From NCBI GenBank assembly GCA_045628125.1, contig JAZQPA010000142.1, positions 9,165-73,164 of the forward strand: a stretch of 64,000 nt of DNA, written 5' to 3'. The position numbers were made by a program, and so were the translations under genes. The notes under the pieces are model-generated. The model saw only the letters and a list, made by a program, of their open reading frames with translations, had not been told where the DNA came from and did not search any database. The DNA is from Minthousia sp045628125 (GTDB taxonomy: Bacteria > Bacteroidota > Bacteroidia > Bacteroidales > Bacteroidaceae). Below, one piece after another: positions 9,310-16,563 of this stretch. Within the stretch, counting starts at the first letter, position 1; each line of letters starts with the position of its first letter.

Positions 9310-10260
9310 TTAGATTTCTTTTTCGATCAAGTATTTATTACGCTCTTGAGAGTTGCGGCTGATTAATTCTCCAAGAAATCCTGCCAGGAAAAACTGACTA
9401 CCTAAAATCATGGTTGTTAATGCAATATAAAACCAAGGATTGTCTGTAACCAGACGGTATGGGAGTCCGTTAACCAAATGATACAACTTATTTCCTCCAA
9501 CAACCAGGATGGCAATGAAACCCAGCAAAAACATCAATGTACCTGTCAAACCGAAGATATGCATTGGCTTTAAACCAAAGCGGCTCAGAAACCAAAGCGA
9601 AATCAGGTCCAGATAGCCGTTGACGAAACGGTCCAATCCGAATTTCGTCTTGCCGTATTTTCTGGCTTGATGATGTACAACTTTTTCCCCAATTTTAGTA
9701 AAACCAGCATTTTTTGCCAGGTATGGGATGTATCGATGCATTTCACCATAGACCTCAATGTTTTTTACAACATCTTTACGGTATGCCTTCAGTCCACAAT
9801 TGAAGTCATGCAGATTGTGAATTCCACTTACTTTTCGGGCCGTGGCATTGAACAGTTTCGTAGGAATAGTTTTAGATAGTGGATCGTATCTTTTTTGTTT
9901 ATAGCCGGAAACCAAATCATAGCCGTCAACCGAAATCATCTTATACAAATCCGGAATTTCGTCTGGTGAATCTTGCAGGTCGGCATCCATGGTTATCACC
10001 ACATCACCTTGAGCCCGGTCAAAACCACAGAAGAGAGCCGGACTTTTACCATAGTTGCGACGGAACTTTATGCCTTTGACATTAGCACTTTTTTGTTGGA
10101 GTGATTCAATGACATCCCAAGACTTATCCGTACTTCCATCGTTCACAAAGATAACCTCATAACTGAATTTGTGAGTAGTCATGACGCGATCTATCCATGA
10201 AAACAGTTCAGGAAGAGATTCCTCTTCGTTATATAATGGTACAATAACCGAAATATCCAT
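9310..10260 (-). CDS. Family 2 glycosyltransferase (polyprenyl-phosphate sugar synthase type)
   Basis: A 316-residue GT2 enzyme of the DPM1/GtrB/ArnC type, which moves a sugar from a nucleotide donor to polyprenyl phosphate on the inner membrane. The GT-A domain starts MDISVIVPLYNEE, with nucleotide-binding FVNDGSTD (38-45) and metal-binding DADLQD (92-97). Two C-terminal membrane helices (about 235-257 and 275-298) are separated by a short loop. It lies between DUF4199 (8 bases) and DUF6452 (2 bases) genes. The sugar and the acceptor glycan are not predictable from sequence. Confidence 0.92.
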   Translation of the reverse strand: MDISVIVPLYNEEESLPELFSWIDRVMTTHKFSYEVIFVNDGSTDKSWDVIESLQQKSANVKGIKFRRNYGKSPALFCGFDRAQGDVVITMDADLQDSPDEIPDLYKMISVDGYDLVSGYKQKRYDPLSKTIPTKLFNATARKVSGIHNLHDFNCGLKAYRKDVVKNIEVYGEMHRYIPYLAKNAGFTKIGEKVVHHQARKYGKTKFGLDRFVNGYLDLISLWFLSRFGLKPMHIFGLTGTLMFLLGFIAILVVGGNKLYHLVNGLPYRLVTDNPWFYIALTTMILGSQFFLAGFLGELISRNSQERNKYLIEKEI

Positions 10261-10268
10261 TTTAACTA

Positions 10269-10829
10269 TTAGTTTTTAATTTTTTCAATAGGTTTGTTTG
10301 TCTTGATACGGGCAAACAGAGTGACGATAGGGGAAATCATGAAACTGGCCAGCAGGTTACTCTCTGTGATTTGAAGAGCGAAATTAATGGGCTTAATATT
10401 GCTTACTGCTGATACCAGATCATCCACGGTTACTCCAGTTCCCGCGAGCATGGATTCCATTGCAACTCTCTGCTCTGGAACTTCAGACAATTCTGTGTAC
10501 ATTTGGGCGAATTTCCCTCCGTCCATGTACCTCATGTAGAGAAAAACACCCATTGCCATGAGAATACATGCGTAAAAAAACATACTCATTACAAAGAACC
10601 ACTGACCACCAAATGATAAGTCGCCTTTACAGACTCTCCACCTGAACTGATAGCAGAAAATAACAGCAGCAAATAGCGAACCGATACCAATACCCAAGCC
10701 AAACATGGAATACAGAGGAGTTGTTGCGGAATTTGCAAAGCCTATGAATGACATAATCCACATAATACCTAGAAGCGTTCCTAATTTGGGCGAAACGGAT
10801 TTAATCTGCTGTAAAGTATCCTTTTCCAT
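10269..10829 (-). CDS. DUF4199 membrane protein
   Basis: A 186-residue integral membrane protein with four hydrophobic helices (about residues 18-37, 41-62, 76-96 and 148-168) and a polar insertion between the third and fourth. It matches the DUF4199 family, usually found next to a GT2 gene in Bacteroidota. It is first in a run of nine leftward genes with gaps of at most 14 bases. A minus-strand -7 box TATTTTTG at 10852-10859 is 22 bases before the ATG. The function is unknown; a link with polyprenyl-linked glycans is inferred from the neighbour only. Confidence 0.82.
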   Translation of the reverse strand: MEKDTLQQIKSVSPKLGTLLGIMWIMSFIGFANSATTPLYSMFGLGIGIGSLFAAVIFCYQFRWRVCKGDLSFGGQWFFVMSMFFYACILMAMGVFLYMRYMDGGKFAQMYTELSEVPEQRVAMESMLAGTGVTVDDLVSAVSNIKPINFALQITESNLLASFMISPIVTLFARIKTNKPIEKIKN

Positions 10830-10851
10830 CTTTTTTTAGTGAATAGCGATG

Positions 10852-10859
10852 CAAAAATA
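10852..10859 (-). promoter_or_regulatory. Putative -7 box of the nine-gene DUF4199-to-S41 run
   Basis: The minus strand reads TATTTTTG (consensus TAnnTTTG), 22 bases upstream of the DUF4199 start. No TTTG is seen at the -33 position. Confidence 0.5.
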
Positions 10860-10939
10860 CGGAAAAAAAATGAAGTTGCCTTATTAATTAGGTGGAATTA
10901 AGGGAGAGCCCAGCCATTTTCGGTTTTTTTTAAGGATTA

Positions 10940-10971
10940 TTTGGAGGGGATAGATAAAAGTCGTAAATTTG
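10940..10971 (+). promoter_or_regulatory. Promoter of the SRP RNA-tRNA-Thr unit
   Basis: TTTG at 10940-10943 and TAAATTTG at 10964-10971 are separated by 20 bases, a full match to the Bacteroidota -33/-7 consensus. The expected transcription start, about 10976, is a few bases before the SRP RNA stem. Confidence 0.8.
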
Positions 10972-10982
10972 CACTCGCAAAA

Positions 10983-11080
10983 TGGGTAAGTCCTATACGG
11001 CCAGCTCCTTGGGAATCCTCCAGGGCTTGATCGCAGCAAAGGTACTAGGTTGTAGCGGCGCGATATAGTAAGCTTACCCA
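10983..11080 (+). ncRNA. ffs: Small signal recognition particle RNA (4.5S type)
   Basis: The terminal stem pairs TGGGTAAG (10983-10990) with CTTACCCA (11073-11080). It continues with CTATA/TATAG and GCC-GCT/AGC-GGC. The internal core CAGG...AGCAA and the conserved 3' strand TGTAGC correspond to the Ffh-binding domain. Between CAGG and AGCA lie ten bases (GCTTGATCGC), the same length as in E. coli but with a different apical loop from the usual GGAA. It is 98 bases long, starts just after a strong promoter and ends four bases before tRNA-Thr. The boundaries are from base pairing, not experiment. Confidence 0.82.
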
Positions 11081-11084
11081 CCCC

Positions 11085-11158
11085 GCCTCTTTAGCTCAGT
11101 TGGCCAGAGCACGTGATTTGTAATCTCGGGGTCGTTGGTTCGAATCCGACAAGAGGCT
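11085..11158 (+). tRNA. tRNA-Thr (anticodon TGT)
   Basis: A 74-base cloverleaf: acceptor GCCTCTT pairs with AAGAGGC, D arm TAGCTCAGTTGG, anticodon loop TTTGTAA with anticodon TGT, and T arm with GGTTCGAATCC. The anticodon stem CGTGA/TCTCG has one U-U mismatch at its third pair. No full CCA is encoded. It follows the SRP RNA by four bases and precedes a strong terminator, so the two RNAs are probably cut from one transcript. Confidence 0.95.
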
Positions 11159-11160
11159 CA

Positions 11161-11194
11161 AAAAAAGGAAGCATGTTTTGTGCTTCCTTTTTTT
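11161..11194. terminator. Bidirectional terminator between tRNA-Thr and mutS2
   Basis: AAAAAAGGAAGCA pairs with TGCTTCCTTTTTT around a seven-base loop. The A and T tracts serve the SRP-tRNA unit (plus) and mutS2 (minus, stop at 11205). Confidence 0.85.
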
Positions 11195-11204
11195 GTGTTG
11201 TAAC

Positions 11205-13943
11205 TTAGTCCAAGTCTACTACGGTTATGCCAGCTCCTCCAAATTGAACATGCTCGTCATGGAAGTCTTTAACCCCGGGAACTGTTCCCAAGTACTGACG
11301 GATAAGTGTACGCAAAATTCCACCTCCAGTGCCATGCAGTATTCGGACTCTGCTCATGCCTACCAGAATAGCATCATCAATGAAGTAGGTAACAGCTTGC
11401 ACTGCTTCATCACCTCGCAAACCCCTTACATCAATATCCTGGTGGAATTGTAATTTCTTTTCATATATCTCATCTTGCGTTTGCTTGCTGGTGAATGAGA
11501 TGGTGAATTTAGGGGCTTCTTTGGATTGCGAATGAATCTTTTCAATTCGCTTAAGCTTTATGTTCGTTCGCATACTTCCATAGGTTATCACGGCATTTTC
11601 ACCTTGAATACTTTCTATGGTTCCAATAGCAGTTTGTCCCTTTAATCTTACTTGGTCACCTACTTTAAACTCGTCTGCTTTTTTGATTTTTTGCGCTATG
11701 GTTTCAACAGCTGGTTTCTGAGCCGCTTGCTGAGCTTTTCTTTCTTTATTTTTGGCTTTTCTTTCCTGACGCTCCATCAATTGCTTCATCTTTCTGGCAA
11801 TTAAATCCTCATGAGCGTTCATGTCATCTGCTGACAAGCTTTTCTGGAATTCCTGAACCTGGGCTCGTGCGTCACGGGTACGTTCTTTCTCTGCTTGAGC
11901 CTCTTTAATTTCCCGAATTGTATTTTCTATGAGTTTATTGCTTTGATTCAATAACTCTTGAGCTTCCAGTTTGGCATTGCGGAGAATCTCCTTTTTGTTT
12001 TTCTGGAGTTCCTCCATCTCTGTTTGATAACGTGTCAGTGTCTGCTCCAGTTGTTTCTCTTTCTGATGAATGTTCTGACGTTTGTTCTCCCAATACCTCT
12101 TGTCACGTACAATATCCTGCAGATATTTATCTGCGTTAATGTATTCTTGTCCAACAATATCGCTAGCGTCCTGGATGACTTGCTCCGGGATGCCGATCTT
12201 ACGGGCTATTTCTACAGCGAAAGAACTGCCAGGGTTACCTATTTCTAATTGGTACAATGCTTGCATGAGATGCCTGTCATAAAGCATGGTACCGTTTACA
12301 ATGCCTTCATTGTCCTCAGCAAAATGTTTAAGGTTCTGGTAATGAGTAGTAATAATACCGAATGTACAGTTGTCATTGAACCGCTTAAGCATTGCTTCAG
12401 CTAGTGCACCGCCAATTTGTGGCTCAGTTCCACCTCCAAATTCATCGATTAACAAGAGAGTGTGGCTATTGCAATTCTTCATCATATTCTTCATGTTTGT
12501 TAGATGAGATGAATATGTACTGAGCTCGTCTTCAATGCTTTGTTCATCGCCGATATCAATCATGATGTTTTGGAATAAACCTACATGACTGTTCTCTCTC
12601 AAAGGGATGAGCATACCACATTGCAACATGTATTGCAATAATCCAACAGTTTTTAAACAGACTGATTTTCCTCCCGCATTTGGACCTGAAATAAGAAGAA
12701 TACGTTGTTTGTCCTCTAGATGAATGTCAAGAGGGACTACTTTCTTATTGTGTTTCTCCAGTGATTTTTTGAGCAATGGATGAACCGCCTGAATCCAGTC
12801 TATTACAGAGCGGTTCTCAAATACAGGAAGGGTGGAATCGGTGTCAATGCTCCAAATAGCTTTTGCACGGATAAAATCGATTACCGATAAAAACTCGTAT
12901 CCTTTGAGAAGCTCGGGAATTACAGGACGGATGAGTGCGGTGAAATCTGTAAGAATGCGAATGATTTCACGTTTCTCTTCACTCTCTAATTCGCGGATAT
13001 GATTGTTGGCTTCAACCACTTCTGTTGGTTCGATGAAAACCGTTTTACCCGTGGCTGACTCATCATGGATAATACCTTTGATTTTACGTTTTAATCCCGG
13101 AACGACAGGAATCACTAATCGTCCGTCGCGCATGGTTGGTGTGGTGTCTTTATCTATGACACCTTCACTTTGGGCGCTTCGCAGAATCTGATTCAGTGTC
13201 CTGGAAACACTTCCGGCTGTATGCGATAATTCTTGACGTATCTGGGCTAATTTGGGTGACGCGCTATCTTTAATTTTACCGTAATCATCCAATATTAGTG
13301 CTATTCTTTTGGTTAGCTGAGGAAAAATGGCAATGCCGTATGATAACGCACAGAGGTTCGGATATCTGAATGACTCTTTTTTAGTTGCGATTGATGTATT
13401 TTCTGAGTCTACAACTGAATCTTCGCTATTAGTTTCATCTAAATTTTCATCATCCTTTTTACTTGTAGGGCTTGTGACCCATTGTCCGTTGATGAAGATT
13501 CTTTTTGACCCTCTTTTCTTGGCCAACATGGCCTTGTAAGGATTGGTTTCCTCTTTGGCTTGGAATTTGAAGGATTTGGTCGTTAACTCTTCTGTTTCAC
13601 CGTTATCTTTACGGTGTAAAAATCTTACAATTCCTTCTAATGATTCTAGTGATCTTTTTAAATCGAATAAAACTTGTTCTTCCAGATATGAACCTTCAAG
13701 TCGAATTCGCTTCAACTCGTCTCGAAGATCAAAAAAATACTGAGAGGGGAAATCCTCTTCTTCACGTTGTATCCGTACAAATTCAGATGTTTCAAGCAAT
13801 AATCTGTGAATGTCCTCATAAATGGATGAGAACTGCATGGATTGTACCTTCTCCTTGCCCAGCTGGCTTAAGCATTTACTTACCAACTGTGCTCTAATTT
13901 CATCGAATCCTATCTTATGTTCAAAATTACTTGGGTAAATCAT
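11205..13943 (-). CDS. mutS2: MutS2 family protein with Smr domain
   Basis: A 912-residue MutS2. The MutS core ATPase carries Walker A GPNAGGKSV at about residue 418 and Walker B LLLIDEFGGGTEP. A long coiled coil (QKEKQLEQTLTRYQTEMEEL) and a C-terminal Smr nuclease domain (DVRGLRGDEA; HGTGGGILR at about 868-876) follow. MutS2 suppresses recombination or, in Firmicutes, splits collided ribosomes; its role here is not known. It is longer than the 785-residue B. subtilis protein, partly because of an acidic low-complexity insert at about residues 157-192. A -7 box (13948-13955) abuts the ATG. Confidence 0.94.
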   Translation of the reverse strand: MIYPSNFEHKIGFDEIRAQLVSKCLSQLGKEKVQSMQFSSIYEDIHRLLLETSEFVRIQREEEDFPSQYFFDLRDELKRIRLEGSYLEEQVLFDLKRSLESLEGIVRFLHRKDNGETEELTTKSFKFQAKEETNPYKAMLAKKRGSKRIFINGQWVTSPTSKKDDENLDETNSEDSVVDSENTSIATKKESFRYPNLCALSYGIAIFPQLTKRIALILDDYGKIKDSASPKLAQIRQELSHTAGSVSRTLNQILRSAQSEGVIDKDTTPTMRDGRLVIPVVPGLKRKIKGIIHDESATGKTVFIEPTEVVEANNHIRELESEEKREIIRILTDFTALIRPVIPELLKGYEFLSVIDFIRAKAIWSIDTDSTLPVFENRSVIDWIQAVHPLLKKSLEKHNKKVVPLDIHLEDKQRILLISGPNAGGKSVCLKTVGLLQYMLQCGMLIPLRENSHVGLFQNIMIDIGDEQSIEDELSTYSSHLTNMKNMMKNCNSHTLLLIDEFGGGTEPQIGGALAEAMLKRFNDNCTFGIITTHYQNLKHFAEDNEGIVNGTMLYDRHLMQALYQLEIGNPGSSFAVEIARKIGIPEQVIQDASDIVGQEYINADKYLQDIVRDKRYWENKRQNIHQKEKQLEQTLTRYQTEMEELQKNKKEILRNAKLEAQELLNQSNKLIENTIREIKEAQAEKERTRDARAQVQEFQKSLSADDMNAHEDLIARKMKQLMERQERKAKNKERKAQQAAQKPAVETIAQKIKKADEFKVGDQVRLKGQTAIGTIESIQGENAVITYGSMRTNIKLKRIEKIHSQSKEAPKFTISFTSKQTQDEIYEKKLQFHQDIDVRGLRGDEAVQAVTYFIDDAILVGMSRVRILHGTGGGILRTLIRQYLGTVPGVKDFHDEHVQFGGAGITVVDLD

Positions 13944-13947
13944 AGCG

Positions 13948-13979
13948 CAAAATTAATGCTATTTTTCTGTATGGACAAG
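13948..13979 (-). promoter_or_regulatory. Putative mutS2 promoter abutting the start codon
   Basis: On the minus strand CTTG (13979-13976) and TAATTTTG (13955-13948) are 20 bases apart. The -7 box ends four bases before the ATG at 13943, so transcription would begin at or near the first codon. Confidence 0.55.
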
Positions 13980-13987
13980 AATATACA

Positions 13988-14014
13988 AAAAAAGACATCC
14001 ATTTGGATGTCTTC
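13988..14014 (-). terminator. Terminator of the tRNA-Ser/tRNA-Val transcript
   Basis: On the minus strand AAGACATCC pairs with GGATGTCTT around a short loop and is followed by TTTTT. It lies just downstream of tRNA-Val. Confidence 0.85.
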
Positions 14015-14015
14015 G

Positions 14016-14090
14016 TGGGCGTTGACGGATTCGAACCGCCGGCCCTCTGCTTGTAAGGCAGATGCTCTGAACCAGCTGAGCTAAACGCCC
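14016..14090 (-). tRNA. tRNA-Val (anticodon TAC)
   Basis: A 75-base cloverleaf on the minus strand: acceptor GGGCGTT/AACGCCC, D arm TAGCTCAGCTGG, anticodon stem CTGCC with loop containing TAC, and T arm GGTTCGAATCC. No CCA is encoded. It lies 13 bases downstream of tRNA-Ser and just before a terminator. Confidence 0.96.
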
Positions 14091-14106
14091 TTGCATTTGA
14101 ACTTGG

Positions 14107-14191
14107 CGGAGAGACAGGGATTCGAACCCCGGGTACCTCTCAGTACGACGGTTTTCAAGACCGTTGCAATCGACCACTCTGCCACCTCTCC
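14107..14191 (-). tRNA. tRNA-Ser (anticodon TGA)
   Basis: An 85-base tRNA on the minus strand with the long variable arm of serine tRNAs. Acceptor GGAGAGG pairs with the 3' end, the anticodon loop CTTGAAA gives TGA, and the T arm is GGTTCGAATCC. CCA is encoded at 14106-14104, unlike in the neighbouring tRNA-Val. It is first in a two-tRNA transcript. Confidence 0.96.
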
Positions 14192-14230
14192 AAACTTCTT
14201 TCGAAGTGCGTTTGTTTCTCAAATGCGATG

Positions 14231-14261
14231 CAAAGGTACTGCTTTTTTCAGAATCAGCAAA
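14231..14261 (-). promoter_or_regulatory. Promoter of tRNA-Ser/tRNA-Val
   Basis: On the minus strand TTTG (14261-14258) and TACCTTTG (14238-14231) are separated by 19 bases, a full consensus match. The expected start is about 33 bases upstream of the tRNA-Ser 5' end. Confidence 0.8.
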
Positions 14262-14331
14262 CATTTTCCGGTTTTTTTTTATGAAAACTTAAAAATATAG
14301 TGTTTTTTTTTTCTCTCTCATTATTTATATT

Positions 14332-14339
14332 TAAATTTG
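14332..14339 (+). promoter_or_regulatory. Putative -7 box upstream of the low-GC segment and sugar transporter
   Basis: TAAATTTG is identical to the SRP RNA -7 box. The -33 region is a T-run without a clear TTTG. Just downstream, at 14347, is the first copy of a 13-bp direct repeat; the second copy is at 15007, immediately before the transporter start. Confidence 0.5.
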
Positions 14340-14346
14340 TGCAATT

Positions 14347-14359
14347 AATAATTGTATAT
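14347..14359 (+). repeat. 13-bp direct repeat, left copy
   Basis: AATAATTGTATAT, repeated exactly at 15007-15019. The pair brackets a 647-base low-GC segment that separates a promoter-like sequence from the sugar transporter gene. Confidence 0.7.
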
Positions 14360-14375
14360 TTTAGAGACTTTGACA

Positions 14376-14600
14376 ATGGACAAGTATTTGGTAGAAATGG
14401 TGGTTTCTATGACTTTCACAATAATTGGATGTGGTGGTGCTTGTTTGTCATGTACTACTGTTGGCTCAATGTTCGCTTCAACTATTGTTGACACTTTCAT
14501 TGCTTTAGAATTAGCTGTAGTTATGGTTTTTATTATTGTCAGAAGATACTACTGTAGTATTAAATTTGTCATTACATCTAACTGTTTACTCTGTGTATGA
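14376..14600 (+). CDS. Small hydrophobic hypothetical protein (doubtful)
   Basis: A 74-residue frame starting ATG 14376, about 30 bases after the -7 box at 14332. It is rich in hydrophobic, Cys, Gly and Thr residues (TIIGCGGACLSC) with two likely membrane helices (about 8-28 and 37-56). I recognise no family. The base composition is much lower in GC than the surrounding genes. It lies inside the segment bounded by 13-bp repeats, together with a second membrane ORF 24 bases downstream. It may be a real small membrane protein, a remnant, or chance. Confidence 0.3.
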   Translation: MDKYLVEMVVSMTFTIIGCGGACLSCTTVGSMFASTIVDTFIALELAVVMVFIIVRRYYCSIKFVITSNCLLCV

Positions 14601-14623
14601 ATTGATTATAAAAACTAATAAAT

Positions 14624-15007
14624 ATGATTTTCTTAGTTGTTGCCGCTATTCTCATTTTTTGTTTTTTTTTATTAGTTAAATTAACTAATGATGATATGGT
14701 TTCTGTTATAAAAACAAAAAGTTACCGAAGTTCTGTTTCTCTGTTCGGAGAGGTGCATACTGAAATCATATTTGTTGTTATTTCCGTGTTTCTCGAATTG
14801 AGTTCTATAAATAAGAAGGGGCAAATTATCTTTTCAGGTTTAGCTATTGGTTTATTTTTAACTTTTATACTTCTAGTATGTCTCAGTCGAGAAGGATCTC
14901 CTTTTTGTTATAATTATTCTACAGTACTTTCTTTATTCCAGGGTAGTGATACTTTGAGCCATCTTTGTTTTTTTAGTTGGACCTTTTATTGGAATTGCTG
15001 TTTGTGA
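14624..15007 (+). CDS. Hypothetical membrane protein, possibly frameshifted at its end (doubtful)
   Basis: A 127-residue frame with hydrophobic helices at about residues 1-18, 46-61 and 72-92. The last residues (LSHLCFFSWTFYWNCCL) are unlike a normal C-terminus, whereas another frame over the same bases, after a T-run at 14968-14974, reads FLVGPFIGIAVCE and a stop at 15009. That suggests either a frameshift or a decayed gene. No family is recognised. Its stop touches the right 13-bp repeat. The codons are T-rich and the GC is low compared with the transporter that follows. Confidence 0.3.
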   Translation: MIFLVVAAILIFCFFLLVKLTNDDMVSVIKTKSYRSSVSLFGEVHTEIIFVVISVFLELSSINKKGQIIFSGLAIGLFLTFILLVCLSREGSPFCYNYSTVLSLFQGSDTLSHLCFFSWTFYWNCCL

Positions 15008-15019
15008 ATAATTGTATAT
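15007..15019 (+). repeat. 13-bp direct repeat, right copy
   Basis: AATAATTGTATAT, an exact copy of 14347-14359. It ends two bases before the first possible ATG (15022) of the sugar transporter. Confidence 0.7.
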
Positions 15020-15021
15020 GT

Positions 15022-16500
15022 ATGTCGAAAAAAATAATTATGGAAAAACAAGGAAGTAAAACTTATTTGTTCAGCGTTGTACTCGTCGCTGTTCTTGGAG
15101 GATTATTGTTTGGTTACGATACCGCAGTAATTAGTGGTGCAGAGAAAGGACTCCAGGCATTCTTTATGGGTGCCGAGGATTTCACCTATACCGATTTTTG
15201 GCACGGATTCACCAGTTCCAGCGCCCTCATCGGCTGCATCATCGGTGCCGCCATCTCAGGCACTCTGGCATCAAACTGGGGCCGAAAGAAGAGCCTTATC
15301 TTCGCCGGCATCATGTTCTTCATCTCTGCATGGGGATCAATGTTCCCTGAGACCATGATCCTTGCCAAGGGCCAGCCAAACATGACACTTTTTGTGGTGT
15401 TCAATGTCTATCGTGTCATAGGTGGCATAGGCGTTGGTCTTGCATCGGCTGTCTGCCCGATGTACATCGGCGAGATTGCACCATCAGGCATCCGTGGAAT
15501 GCTCGTCAGCTGGAATCAGTTTGCCATCATTTTCGGCCAGCTCGTTGTCTATTTCGTCAACTTCTTCATTCTGGGCGAACACACACAACCTATCATCGAG
15601 AGCATTGGCAATGGTCTCAACCAGCTGCTTCCAAACAGTGACCCATGGACCATCCAGAACGGCTGGCGCTACATGTTCGGTTCCGAAATGGTTCCTGCAG
15701 GTCTCTTTGCCCTCCTCATCTGTTTCGTGCCAGAGACTCCACGTTATCTCGCTTCTATCGGTCAGGATGCCAAGGCTGAATCTATCCTTGCCAAGATCAA
15801 TGGTTCCGACAAGGCCAAGTCAATCCTTAAGGAGATCAAGGAGACCATGACCGTCAAGACCGAACCGCTCTTCACCTATGGTCTACTCTGCATCTTTGTA
15901 GGCATCATGCTCTCTGTATTCCAGCAGGCTGTGGGCATCAATGCAGTCCTTTACTTTGCACCTCGCATCTATGGTGCCATGGGCTTCGATGATCCGATGA
16001 TGCTTACCGTATTCAATGGTGTTGTCAATCTTGCCTTTACCTGTGTTGCCATATTCACCGTCGAGAAGCTCGGCCGCAAGCCACTTCTCATTGTCGGTTC
16101 TCTTGGCATGGCACTCGGAGCTATCGGTGTTGCCTGCACATTCGAAGGCGCCATTGCCAACGACTCCACAATGCAGCTTCTCTGCATGATTTCACTCATG
16201 ATCTATTCGGCCAGCTTCATGTTCTCATGGGGTCCAATCTGCTGGGTGCTCATTGCCGAAGTCTTCCCTAACACCATCCGTGGTGGTGCCGTTGCCATTG
16301 CCGTTGCCTTCCAGTGGATCTTCAACTGGATCGTTTCGACATCATTCGTTCCAATGGCCAACAGTCTTGGATACTGGTTTGTCTATGCCCTGTACGGTGT
16401 CATCTGTATCATTGCCGCAGTATTCGTATGGAAGCTCGTTCCAGAAACCAAGGGAAAGACTTTGGAGGATATGACCAGATTGTGGAAAAAGGAAAAATAA
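15022..16500 (+). CDS. Sugar porter family MFS transporter (xylose/H+ symporter-like)
   Basis: A 12-helix major facilitator of the sugar porter family (XylE/GLUT type), 492 residues from ATG 15022 or 486 from ATG 15040. Hallmarks are GGLLFGYDTAVISG in helix 1, the loop GRKKS after helix 2, PMYIGEIAPSGIRG, PETPRYL after helix 6, the sugar-contact motif FQQAVGINAVLYF in helix 7, ERLG-like EKLGRKP and C-terminal PETKGKTLE. The substrate is likely a hexose or xylose. From about residue 40 on, codons are strongly C-ending (ATC, GCC, CTC, GGC), unlike the first part and unlike neighbouring genes. A terminator follows. Confidence 0.92.
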   Translation: MSKKIIMEKQGSKTYLFSVVLVAVLGGLLFGYDTAVISGAEKGLQAFFMGAEDFTYTDFWHGFTSSSALIGCIIGAAISGTLASNWGRKKSLIFAGIMFFISAWGSMFPETMILAKGQPNMTLFVVFNVYRVIGGIGVGLASAVCPMYIGEIAPSGIRGMLVSWNQFAIIFGQLVVYFVNFFILGEHTQPIIESIGNGLNQLLPNSDPWTIQNGWRYMFGSEMVPAGLFALLICFVPETPRYLASIGQDAKAESILAKINGSDKAKSILKEIKETMTVKTEPLFTYGLLCIFVGIMLSVFQQAVGINAVLYFAPRIYGAMGFDDPMMLTVFNGVVNLAFTCVAIFTVEKLGRKPLLIVGSLGMALGAIGVACTFEGAIANDSTMQLLCMISLMIYSASFMFSWGPICWVLIAEVFPNTIRGGAVAIAVAFQWIFNWIVSTSFVPMANSLGYWFVYALYGVICIIAAVFVWKLVPETKGKTLEDMTRLWKKEK

Positions 16501-16520
16501 GCTAAAACATCAGATATCAG

Positions 16521-16550
16521 AAAAGGTGTGGATAGTGTTCCACACCTTTT
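16521..16550 (+). terminator. Terminator after the sugar transporter
   Basis: AAAAGGTGTGGA pairs with TCCACACCTTTT around a six- to seven-base loop, 20 bases after the stop codon. Confidence 0.8.
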
Positions 16551-16563
16551 ATACATAAGATAA

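Noticed and set aside
13944..15021. Genomic island integrated at the tRNA genes
   Set aside because: The low-GC segment lies at the 5' side of the tRNAs, not at a 3' end; no integrase or attachment repeat of tRNA sequence is present.
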